Part shown: piece by piece, positions 1-7,768 of the stretch
Numbering within the stretch: the stretch's first letter is position 1
Layout of the letters: every line of letters begins with the position of its first letter
Source: Paenibacillus sonchi
Lineage (GTDB): Bacteria > Bacillota > Bacilli > Paenibacillales > Paenibacillaceae
Direction of reading: 5' to 3'
Assembly: GCF_016772475.1 (NCBI RefSeq)
Contig: NZ_CP068595.1
Span: 1,426,001-1,490,000, forward strand
Length of the DNA: 64,000 nt
Program-made: the position numbers and the translations under genes
The notes under the pieces: model-generated
Database searches by the model: none
Told to the model about the DNA's origin: nothing
The model's input: only the letters and a program-made list of their open reading frames with translations

Positions 1-17
1 AGTTTTCCTTCACCTCA

Positions 18-1211
18 TTGAAGTGGTTCAACTTCTTCTTGTATGGAACAGTCGTTCTCTTCTCCAGCTTCTTTCCCCTTTATCTGCAGGAAGTGGGAAT
101 GAACAAGCTGGAGATCGGAAGCTTAATGTCGGTTGGGGCGCTTGTGTCCATTATTGCCAATCCCTTCTGGGGCATCTGGACCGACCGGTATCAGAATATC
201 CGGCGGATTGTCCTGCTGATGCTCACAGGCACGCTGGTATTATCCCAGGTCGTATTCCAGGCAAATACATATGAAATGATCTATGTCTCCATATTGTTTT
301 TTTATTTCTTTCAGGGTCCGCTGTTTGCCGAGAGCAACACCATGATCCTGAGCTACATTGACGGTACCAGGCACCGCTTCAGCTCTTTCCGGCTGTGGGG
401 ATCGCTGGGCTGGGCTTTTACCGCCATCCTGGCCGGACCTGTGATTGAGTGGGCCGGTGTATCGGTGCTTTCCTATCTTTTTGCCGCGCTGCTCTGCGCA
501 GCCATGATCTCGCTGATTGCCCTGCCCAGGCTTGACCATTCCATCGGCATTGCGCCGCTGCCATTCAAGGGCTTCCGCCAGATCTTTTATCATCCGTTTT
601 TTCTGAGCTTTATTTTTTTCGGGATTCTGGTTTCGATTCCCAATACAATGAACAATACCTTCGTCTCCCTGTACATTACAGAGCTTGGGGGCAGCAAGAC
701 CATGATCGGTCTGGCGGTGTTTCTCTCCTCGATTCTGGAGGTGGCTGTTCTTATCCTGTGCGACCGTTACCTGAAACGCAGCATTCCGGTGCTGCTCGGC
801 TGGCTCGCACTGGTCAGCGCGCTATTTGTCTTGCGCTGGTGGCTGATGGCCGATGCGACAACTCCGCTGCAGGTGGCTTTTATTCAAATTCTGCATTGCG
901 TTACGTTCGGCGGGTTCTTCTATGTCGGCACCCGGCTGACTATGCTGCTGGTTCCAAAGCCTTACCGTTCCTCGGGACAAGCGCTGTATACCCTGACCTG
1001 GAGCGGGATTTCAGGGATTATGGGCGGCGTTCTCGGCGGCTGGCTGTACCAGTATCTCGGCGCGCAGAACATGTACCAGTCCGGTGTCTTTCTATCGCTG
1101 ATCGGAACTCTGGGGTTCGCCGCCATGCGGCTGCTGGCCAACCGTGGCGGCTATCACCCTCAGGACGGGCATCTGGAAGAAGACTGGAATGAAATTGAGC
1201 TGAACCGTTGA
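18..1211 (+). CDS. MFS transporter (MFS_1_like / phenylpropionate-permease type), 5' end uncertain
   Basis: A 12-helix major facilitator membrane protein of about 397 residues. The N-terminal pair of helices reads FFLYGTVVLFSSFFPLYLQ, followed by the loop WGIWTDRYQNIRR, which is the family's helix 2-3 signature. This layout matches the PF12832 group (HcaT/LacY-like proton symporters); the substrate cannot be told. The TTG at 18 is the first start inside the window, but the frame is open upstream to base 3 and no ribosome site is visible, so the true start may lie outside the window. It converges with glnS. Confidence 0.8.
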   Translation: MKWFNFFLYGTVVLFSSFFPLYLQEVGMNKLEIGSLMSVGALVSIIANPFWGIWTDRYQNIRRIVLLMLTGTLVLSQVVFQANTYEMIYVSILFFYFFQGPLFAESNTMILSYIDGTRHRFSSFRLWGSLGWAFTAILAGPVIEWAGVSVLSYLFAALLCAAMISLIALPRLDHSIGIAPLPFKGFRQIFYHPFFLSFIFFGILVSIPNTMNNTFVSLYITELGGSKTMIGLAVFLSSILEVAVLILCDRYLKRSIPVLLGWLALVSALFVLRWWLMADATTPLQVAFIQILHCVTFGGFFYVGTRLTMLLVPKPYRSSGQALYTLTWSGISGIMGGVLGGWLYQYLGAQNMYQSGVFLSLIGTLGFAAMRLLANRGGYHPQDGHLEEDWNEIELNR

Positions 1212-1255
1212 TGCTCGAAGCACCCTATAAAGAAAAGCCTATAGTAAAGTGCAAA

Positions 1256-1288
1256 GCAGCGATTCTCCCATGAGTGGAGAATCGCTGC
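1256..1288. terminator. Hairpin between convergent genes
   Basis: A perfect 13-bp stem (GCAGCGATTCTCC with its complement) and a 7-nt loop lie 45 bases past the MFS stop. Neither side has a long T tract, so termination strength is uncertain. The convergent MFS and glnS genes make a shared terminator the likely role. Confidence 0.5.
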
Positions 1289-1473
1289 TTCGGGTCCAAT
1301 GCCGCGTGCACCGGCAGATACATCTGCGGCTGGTGCCGCTGATAAAAGAGGCCCGGCGGCCTCGGCAGCCCATTCAAAGGTATTTTTACCTTTGAGGTTC
1401 GTCCCGCGCAAAGAGGCTGCCCCGTCATACGATGACTTCGGACAGCCCCTGGTTGCATTCAGAAGCTTCAGCC

Positions 1474-3182
1474 TTATTTGGCAGGCTGGAATGAGCTTTT
1501 TAGCGAAACAATGAGATTGAACACCGGATGCCCCGGTGTGGAGTATCTGCTGTCCACGTTGAAGTATCCATGGCGGAAGAACTGGAACTTGTCCTGCGGC
1601 ACGCTGTCCTTCAGTCCCGGTTCCACAAAACCATGCAGAATCTCGATTGATTTCGGATTCAACTGGTCCAGAAAGCTAGGCTCGGGCTTATCGGCGGCAG
1701 GCTCCATGCCTTCGACCTCAGCCTCCTGGTCAGCTTCCTCAGCGGAAATCAGCGGCTCATAGAGACGGAATTCCGCCGGTACGGCCTGCCCGGCATCCAC
1801 CCAGTGCAGTGTCCCCTTAACCTTGCGGCCGGTGAAGCCGCTGCCGCTTTTGGTCTCCGGATCATAGGTGCAATGAAGCTCCACAACCTCGCCGTTCTCG
1901 TCCTTGATGAAATCCGTACACTTGATGAAATAGGCATTCTTCAGACGCACCTCATTGCCGGGGAACAGACGGAAATATTTGTTCGGCGGGTTCTCCATGA
2001 AGTCGTCGCGTTCAATATAGATTTCCCGGGAAAATGGAATCTGGCGGGTGCCCATCGCTTCATTCTCCACATTATTCTCAATTTCGAACCATTCAGTCTG
2101 GCCTTCCGGATAGTTGGTGATGACCACCTTCAGCGGCCGCAGCACCGACATTGTCCGGGGAACCGTCAGCTTAAGGTCCTCACGGATAAAATGCTCCAGC
2201 ATCTGCAGGTCCACCAGCCCCTGGCTTTTGGAAATGCCCGTCTCATGCACGAAGCTGCGAATCGCTTCCGGTGTATATCCACGGCGGCGAAGCCCGGAGA
2301 TCGTCGGCATGCGCGGATCATCCCAGCCATCGACATGGCCTTCATCCACGAGCAGCTTCAGCTTGCGTTTGCTGGTGACCGTCTGGGCGAGATTGAGGCG
2401 CCCGAATTCATATTGATGCGGCGAAGCCGGCATTTCACATTCGGCTACCACCCAGTCGTAGAACGGACGCTGATCCTCGAACTCCAGGGAACAGAGCGAG
2501 TGCGTCACGTGTTCAATGGCATCCTCAAGCGGATGAGCAAAAGCATACATCGGATAGATGCACCAAGCATCGCCCGTATTATGATGATGGGAATGGGAAA
2601 TCCGGTAAATGACCGGATCACGCAGGTTGATGTTCGGGGAGGACATGTCGATTTTGGCGCGCAGCACCTTTTCGCCATCCTTGAATTCTCCTGCACGCAT
2701 CCGGCGGAACAGATCCAGATTCTCTTCGATGGTGCGCTCCCGGTACGGGCTGTTCACCCCGGCTCGGTCAGCGTACCGCGATGTTCACGGATTTGGTCAG
2801 CCGTCAGGTCATCGACGTACGCTTTTCCTTTTTGAATCAGCAGCTCTGCCCGTTCGTACATTTCCCCAAAATAATCCGAAGCAAACCGCAGCTCATCCCA
2901 TTCATAGCCGAGCCACTTTACATCCTCCTGTATAGAGTTTACATATTCCGTATCCTCTTTGAGCGGATTGGTATCGTCGAATCTGAGGTGTGTCTTGCCG
3001 CCGAATTCATCTGCCAGGGTGAAGTTAATCCAGATCGCTTTGGCATGACCGATATGTAAATAACCGTTAGGCTCCGGTGGAAAGCGGGTAACCACTTCCT
3101 TTACTTTTCCCGAGCTCAGATCTTCGGTAATGACATTCTTGATGAAATTGGAGGGTGTTCCACGGTTCTCCACAGTTATCAA
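1474..3182 (-). CDS. glnS: Glutaminyl-tRNA synthetase, split by a one-base frameshift
   Basis: Charges tRNA-Gln with glutamine (class Ib synthetase). The first 142 codons (2754-3182) hold the nucleotide-binding motif [10 protein letters not shown] and the RFDDTNP strand. The second frame (1474-2757, 427 codons) holds [31 protein letters not shown], the KMSKS equivalent TSKRKL and the two anticodon-binding beta barrels. The first frame stops right after TEPG and the second resumes at NSPYRER, the continuous order in E. coli GlnRS. One extra G in the C4 run (plus strand) at 2757-2760 would restore about 570 residues. Start is the ATG at 3182. Many Firmicutes use GatCAB instead, so loss could be tolerated, but the indel pattern of this window favours a sequence error. 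Confidence 0.88.
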
Positions 3183-3402
3183 CCTTTCATTCTGTAATAT
3201 TACTACTTCCTTGTATGAACATGTTTCCTACTAATATACCCGTTAAGCGGGGAATGTTCAATAAAAGTCAAGAGAAACGGCGCGAAAATCCAGGTTCACA
3301 GGCCGGTTCGTTCATGGTGTTTTGACTTATTTCCCGGCTATGGAGTAGCATGGGGATTATAGTGTATGTATCTGTATAATTGCTATACGGGGGGACTTAT
3401 TC

Positions 3403-3648
3403 ATGAAGCCAATCAAGCTGCCCAAAGAGCAGCGGGAGATTATTACTGAGAATATCCGGGCCTACTTCGAAGCCGAACGGGGAGAGAGCATCGGCCATCT
3501 GGCGGCGGACAACCTGCTGGAATTTTTCCTGCAGGAGCTCGGACCGGTGATTTATAACGGAGCGCTGGGCGACTGCCGCACGCTGGTAGGCCAACGGATG
3601 CAATCACTGGAGGACGACATTTACGCATTGGAATGGAAGAAACGTTAA
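3403..3648 (+). CDS. DUF2164 family protein
   Basis: An 81-residue soluble protein with the DUF2164 pattern: KLPKEQREIITENIRAYFE near the start, then LLEFFLQELGPVIYNGALGD and a C-terminal helix. The function of the family is unknown. A GGGGGA ribosome site sits 9 bases before the ATG. A possible promoter lies upstream (TTGACT near 3323, TAGCAT about 18 bases later). It is divergent from glnS and 28 bases ahead of the next acetyltransferase gene, with which it is probably co-transcribed. Confidence 0.75.
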   Translation: MKPIKLPKEQREIITENIRAYFEAERGESIGHLAADNLLEFFLQELGPVIYNGALGDCRTLVGQRMQSLEDDIYALEWKKR

Positions 3649-3676
3649 TCCTTGAACCGCAGAGGGGGGCAGCCTC

Positions 3677-4225
3677 ATGTTTCATTATGTCATTGACGAA
3701 GAGCTTAAGCTGAAGCTGTTAATGCCTGAGCACGCACGCCCTATGTTTGCGCTGGTGGAGCGCTCGCGCGCCCGGCTCAGACAGTGGCTGCCTTGGGTGG
3801 ACGGTGTTACGGAGCAGGCTCATTTGGAGACTTTTATCAAAAATTCGGTCAAACAAGGCAGCGAAAACGGCGGCTTCTCTGCCGGACTATGGGTCCGGGA
3901 AGAACTGGCCGGCATCATCGGATACCACGAGATTGACTGGCACAACCGCTCAGTAGGCATAGGTTACTGGCTCGGTGAAGGCTATGAGGGTAAAGGCTAC
4001 ATGACCAGCGCCTGCCGGGTCTTCGTGGACTACGCACTGCTTGAAATGGATCTGAACCGTGTTGAGATCCGCTGCGCTACCGGCAACCGGACGAGCCGGG
4101 CGATACCTGAACGCCTGGGCTTCGTGTTCGAAGGTGTGATCCGTCAGGCAGAAAAGCTCCCGTCCGGCTACGTGAATCACGCTGTCTACGGGCTGCTGCG
4201 CAGTGAGTGGAAGCTCCTGGGCTAA
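3677..4225 (+). CDS. GNAT N-acetyltransferase, RimL/YdaF type
   Basis: A 182-residue acetyl-CoA-dependent acetyltransferase of the ribosomal-protein-serine acetyltransferase group (B. subtilis YdaF-like). Visible features are RLRQWLPWVD near residue 35, the beta4 strand VGIGYWLGEGYEGKGYM that leads into the acetyl-CoA loop, and NRVEIRCATGNRTSRAIPERLGF with the typical C-terminal fold. The substrate is unknown. An AGAGGGGG ribosome site precedes the ATG. Probably second in a two-gene operon with the DUF2164 gene. Confidence 0.8.
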   Translation: MFHYVIDEELKLKLLMPEHARPMFALVERSRARLRQWLPWVDGVTEQAHLETFIKNSVKQGSENGGFSAGLWVREELAGIIGYHEIDWHNRSVGIGYWLGEGYEGKGYMTSACRVFVDYALLEMDLNRVEIRCATGNRTSRAIPERLGFVFEGVIRQAEKLPSGYVNHAVYGLLRSEWKLLG

Positions 4226-4434
4226 TTGGCTAATAGGCGCTGAGGGCAGAATAGGCTGCTGCCTGGAGACTGATACAGAGAAGGTACAGGCTGCGGGCTT
4301 GCCGCGGCAGCATAACGGATTTCATTATAGAAAGTGCAAGCCCGTTAAGGCGGAAGGCAGCGCACTTTCAGTATGTACAAGCTCATTGAGATGCAAGGCA
4401 GCACACTTGCCGAAACCAATTGTAGCGGTCAAAA

Positions 4435-4464
4435 CCCCGGAGGAATGATTCCTCCGGGGCTTTG
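4435..4464 (+). terminator. Intrinsic terminator-like hairpin
   Basis: An 11-bp stem CCCCGGAGGAA / TTCCTCCGGGG with a 3-nt loop, followed by CTTTGCTT. It lies about 210 bases past the acetyltransferase stop and is the first strong hairpin after it. Confidence 0.6.
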
Positions 4465-4611
4465 CTTACCTAACCACAAATTAACATATAGATGGAATCC
4501 TTCTGCGCGTCGTGCAGCTCCAGCAGCAGTTGGCACTATTTAACAGCAGGTACCCCACGGAGACTTGAAATTACCTTGAACGGGGCCGTGTGCCGAGATG
4601 AATCCAGACAC

Positions 4612-4797
4612 TAAGTGGAAAAAGTACCACTAATCCAAGTTTCTAAGCTCTTCCACCAGCATTAAGTGGAAAAAGTACCACTAATCTGAACCCATCGGCC
4701 TTCCAGCACTGGATTTGCCGAAATTAAGTGGAGAAATTCCCACTAAATCTCTGTTGTGGCACGAATATCGGCAAATTAGTGGTAGAAAATCCACTTA
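4612..4797. repeat. Interspersed AAGTGG...CACTAA repeat cluster
   Basis: Four copies of a 22-23-bp unit. Three are forward (4612-4633, 4663-4684, 4725-4746) with core AAGTGGAAAAAG then CCACTAA. One is inverted (4775-4797, TTAGTGG...CCACTTA). Each unit is itself partly palindromic (AGTGG/CCACT). Spacers of about 28-42 bases share no similarity. The same core recurs at 56716-56900. Confidence 0.75.
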
Positions 4798-5035
4798 CCA
4801 TCTTAAGGGACCTGGCGCAAGCAACTTCAGCGGCGGCAGACAGTATCTCACAGCAGCACTCACACTTCACACAGCACTCATATAGCATTCCAAACTACCC
4901 CTGCACTCAAACAGCACTCTCACTGCACACAGCATTCAATTTACTATGATTCCACGAACCACCAACACTGCTCCGGTTCATTTTCGGCATCAATAGCCGC
5001 TTATAAAAAGGTATGATATACCTACCTGTAAGTTT

Positions 5036-5145
5036 CGGGAGGCCCTTGCTAGCCCAGGAGGTCCTTGCTAACTCAGGAAGTCCTTGCTAGCCCAGGGGTC
5101 CTTGCTAACTCGGGAAGTCCTTGCTAACCCGGGAGGTCCCGACTC
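5036..5145. repeat. 19-bp tandem repeat array
   Basis: About five and a half head-to-tail copies of a unit close to GGAGGTCCTTGCTAACTCG, with alternating variants (CTAACTC or CTAGCCC; GGAGG or GGAAG). It lies just downstream of the MOSC gene's 3' end. No coding sense is visible. Confidence 0.75.
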
Positions 5146-5206
5146 TTCCGGGAGCCCCTTTCTAATGGTACCCATTCTCTCAGGAGGTCCGAGCCCTCCG
5201 AACCCC

Positions 5207-5851
5207 TTATCTCCCCGCCGTATCCAGCCAACCCTGAAACTTCACCCGGGTGTCGGCAGACAAGGTCTCAAGCGCGGCCAGCTCCGCCAAGCCCGTCTGG
5301 TCCTTGCGTCCGTGCTCCATCAGATAGAGCACCTGCTTGATGGGAAAGCTTCCCTTGCCGCTTTCCTGCTTGATGATTGGGTCGCCAGCGGCAATCTGAC
5401 CCTCGCGCAGTACACGGAAATAGAAACCGCTGTACCCGGTTTTCAGCACCTGGGCCGGCATATCGGCGGGGCCGTGTTTTTGCGCCAGCTTATAGCATGG
5501 AAAACGCGGCTGGCTGACCTGCAGCAGTGTTGTGCCGACCTCGTACACATCTCCGATGCACACTTCCGTCTCCAGCAGGCCGCTGGCTGTGATATTCTCG
5601 CCGAAGGCTGAATACTCCAGTTTTTTGCCCAGCCATTGCTCCCAAAAGGGATAATGCTCAATGGGATATACACACACTGCCTTGTCGGCGCCACCGTGGT
5701 TCACAAGGTCCGCTTGACCGTCCCCGTCGAACCCTTCCAGATGAAGCTGCACCTTACCGGGTGCCGGCATTTTGTAGATGCCTGTCTCCAGCGGCTTGCC
5801 CCGGTAATCGACGGTCTTGGGTTTGCCTACATTAAGCGAGATGACTTCCAT
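5207..5851 (-). CDS. MOSC domain protein, YiiM type
   Basis: A 214-residue protein with a MOSC (molybdenum cofactor sulfurase C-terminal) domain followed by the 3-alpha domain typical of YiiM. Key pieces are VNHGGADKAVCVYPIEHY, the FGENITASGL strand, and the conserved cysteine in RFPCYKLAQK, which in this family binds the molybdenum ligand or sulfur. YiiM proteins reduce N-hydroxylated bases; the substrate here is inferred only from the family. The start overlaps the upstream acetyltransferase stop by 20 bases, so the two form one transcription unit. Confidence 0.82.
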   Translation of the reverse strand: MEVISLNVGKPKTVDYRGKPLETGIYKMPAPGKVQLHLEGFDGDGQADLVNHGGADKAVCVYPIEHYPFWEQWLGKKLEYSAFGENITASGLLETEVCIGDVYEVGTTLLQVSQPRFPCYKLAQKHGPADMPAQVLKTGYSGFYFRVLREGQIAAGDPIIKQESGKGSFPIKQVLYLMEHGRKDQTGLAELAALETLSADTRVKFQGWLDTAGR

Positions 5852-6362
5852 CCTCTTTCCCTCCTGTCAGCATGCAGCTCATAAATACCTCATCTACGTA
5901 GCGCCCGCCAAGAAAAAACTCCTCACGCAGACGGCCCTCTTCCACAAAGCCGCATTTGCGGTAGAATGCAAGCGCAGGTCCGTTGCAGGACAGCACACGC
6001 AGCCGCAGTTTGCGGATACGGTTCTCCGCCGCATGGCTTTTGATCGCTTCGATCAGCTGTCCGCCGATGCCCATTCGCTGAAACTTCGGGTGAACCGCGA
6101 TGTTGACCTCACACACATGACGGTTGCTCTCCATCCCGCTGGGACAGCCAAAGCCGACATACCCGCACAGTTCACCATCCTTCAGAGCGACCAGCTGAGA
6201 ACCGGGAGGGGCATGCATTAGATAATCTTCCCGTGAGCGCCACATTAACGGACCGGGTGATGTATCCTCAGTCCAGATCATATTATCAAGTACGATCAGC
6301 TCCCGGGCATCCCTGATTTCCGAGGGCCGGATCGTTAAGGCATCCCAGTTCAGTTGTGGCAT
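5832..6362 (-). CDS. GNAT N-acetyltransferase
   Basis: A 176-residue acetyltransferase. The core contains VCEVNIAVHPKFQRMGIGGQL, where QRMGIGG is the acetyl-CoA pyrophosphate loop, and then LRVLSCNGPALAFYRKCGF. I chose the ATG at 6362 because AAGGAG lies 10 bases upstream; a TTG nine codons earlier (6389) has no ribosome site. It overlaps the MOSC gene by 20 bases. The substrate is unknown. Confidence 0.78.
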   Translation of the reverse strand: MPQLNWDALTIRPSEIRDARELIVLDNMIWTEDTSPGPLMWRSREDYLMHAPPGSQLVALKDGELCGYVGFGCPSGMESNRHVCEVNIAVHPKFQRMGIGGQLIEAIKSHAAENRIRKLRLRVLSCNGPALAFYRKCGFVEEGRLREEFFLGGRYVDEVFMSCMLTGGKEDGSHLA

Positions 6363-6439
6363 TGCTTCTACACTCCTTGCCTTACTCAAATCACGCGGAA
6401 GACCGCAGCTGCCTTAACAGCATGCCTCCCGCTGCAATT

Positions 6440-7650
6440 TTATGCCGCATTTCGTCCCAGTGTACGGGCGGTGCGGTTCATGTATGCATGTAATCCAAAG
6501 AACCCCACCGACAGCACAGCCATCCCGCAAGCCAGCCACCCCGTCGGCGCAAGACCTCCATTGTCGAATTGGACACCCATCAGATAAGGCCCGACCACTC
6601 TGCCGACTGCGCCGATGCCGCCGCTCAGCCCCAGATAGAACGGCGCATTGCGGTCTGCATGGTCCGAAATAAATGACGGCATTGCCGGGGAGATCAGCAT
6701 CTCCCCCAGCGTCGCCAGCAGCATCGCCAGAAACAGGCCGGCATAGCTTGGCATGAGCAGAATCACCGCATAACCGCTCAAATAAAACATGGCACTGGCC
6801 GTCATTTGCGCCGTTGAGGTTGCTGCAAACCAGCGTTTGATCAGACTGACCAGCGGCTGCGCGGCAAAGATCAGAATCCCGTTCAGCGTCCACAGAAACC
6901 CGTAAGTCTGCTTAGGCCAGCCTTCGGAGATAATAAACGGCGACACGCCGGTATTCCAGATAGAATTGCCGATCAGCAGAAACATGGAACCAACAGACAT
7001 GAATAGATAGATCCTTATCTGGCCCATAAGCCTCCAGCCGGATTGTGCGGGCTGCGGCTGCTTTTTCCGGGTCTGTTCGTGAGGTGAGGCTGTCCCTACT
7101 TTGCGCAGATAAAAAAAGAAAAAGACGGCAAACACAGCCGAAGTCACACCGTTCAGCACAAAGCTCAGCATATAATTGCCCAAAAATCCGCTCAGCGAAG
7201 TTCCCAGTGCTACCCCTATATTATTGCAAACATAGATGATGTTAAACAGCTCCGCACGCTGCTCGGCAAACCGGAATCCGACAAATGCCTGGATCGCCGG
7301 CAGCGACAGCGAATTGAACAATCCAAACAATCCCATTAAAACGATAAATAAATGCCAGTTGCTGCTTGCCGCCGGAATGGAGAACAAGGACAAGGCCGTT
7401 AGGGCCAAGGCCCCTACAATCAGCCGGTTGACACCGACCTTGTGATACAGTGAACCGCCCAGCAGCTGGCCGGCAATCCCCCCAGAGCCTGAATTAACAG
7501 GACGAGGCCGGCATCCTTCATACTCCGTCCCAGCTCATCGAATACGTACATGGTCACGAGCGGCCACATCAGCGCGCTGCCGGTTGCGTTAATCAAGCTG
7601 GCAATCAGAAATACTTTGATTTCCTTAGGATAGGCTTGCAAAAACTTCAT
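6440..7650 (-). CDS. MFS transporter, split by a one-base frameshift
   Basis: A 12-helix exporter of about 400 residues. The first frame (7420-7650) covers helices 1-2: PKEIKVFLIASLINATGSAL, then GRSMKDAGLVLLIQALGG. The second frame (6440-7408) covers the rest, with GVALGTSLSGFLGNY in helix 5 and a second six-helix bundle. The first frame breaks after ALGG; adding one base to the C6 run at 7476-7481 (plus strand) gives a seamless ALGGIAGQLLGGSLYHKVGVN, the usual helix 2-3 loop, and merges with the second frame upstream of its annotated ATG. Substrate unknown. Confidence 0.8.
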
Positions 7651-7768
7651 ATCTTGTCTTTCATCCCCTGTAAACTATGAGTCATTAATTCATCCAGTAT
7701 CAGCCTAAAACAGGGTCAAGGGCAAGCATATGAATTGACGCTTTATCGCGTCACTCAAATAAAACACA

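Larger units (their letters stand above)
4226..5206. other. Repeat-rich intergenic region
   Basis: About 980 bases without a credible gene. The first 200 bases show nothing clear. A terminator follows at 4435, then four AAGTGG-type repeats (4612-4797), a low-complexity stretch with repeated CAGCACTC words (about 4852-4937) and a 19-bp tandem array (about 5036-5145) that runs almost to the end of the MOSC gene. Open frames here lack ribosome sites and follow the repeats. Confidence 0.6.

Noticed and set aside
3183..3402. T-box leader for glnS
   Set aside because: The glnS upstream region is only about 220 bases and divergent with no T-box core or antiterminator visible.
4203..4448. 81-codon frame after the RimL-type gene
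   Set aside because: Overlaps the previous gene's end and a terminator; no ribosome site or domain.
4612..5145. CRISPR array
   Set aside because: Repeats are either directly tandem without spacers or few and partly inverted; no cas genes nearby.
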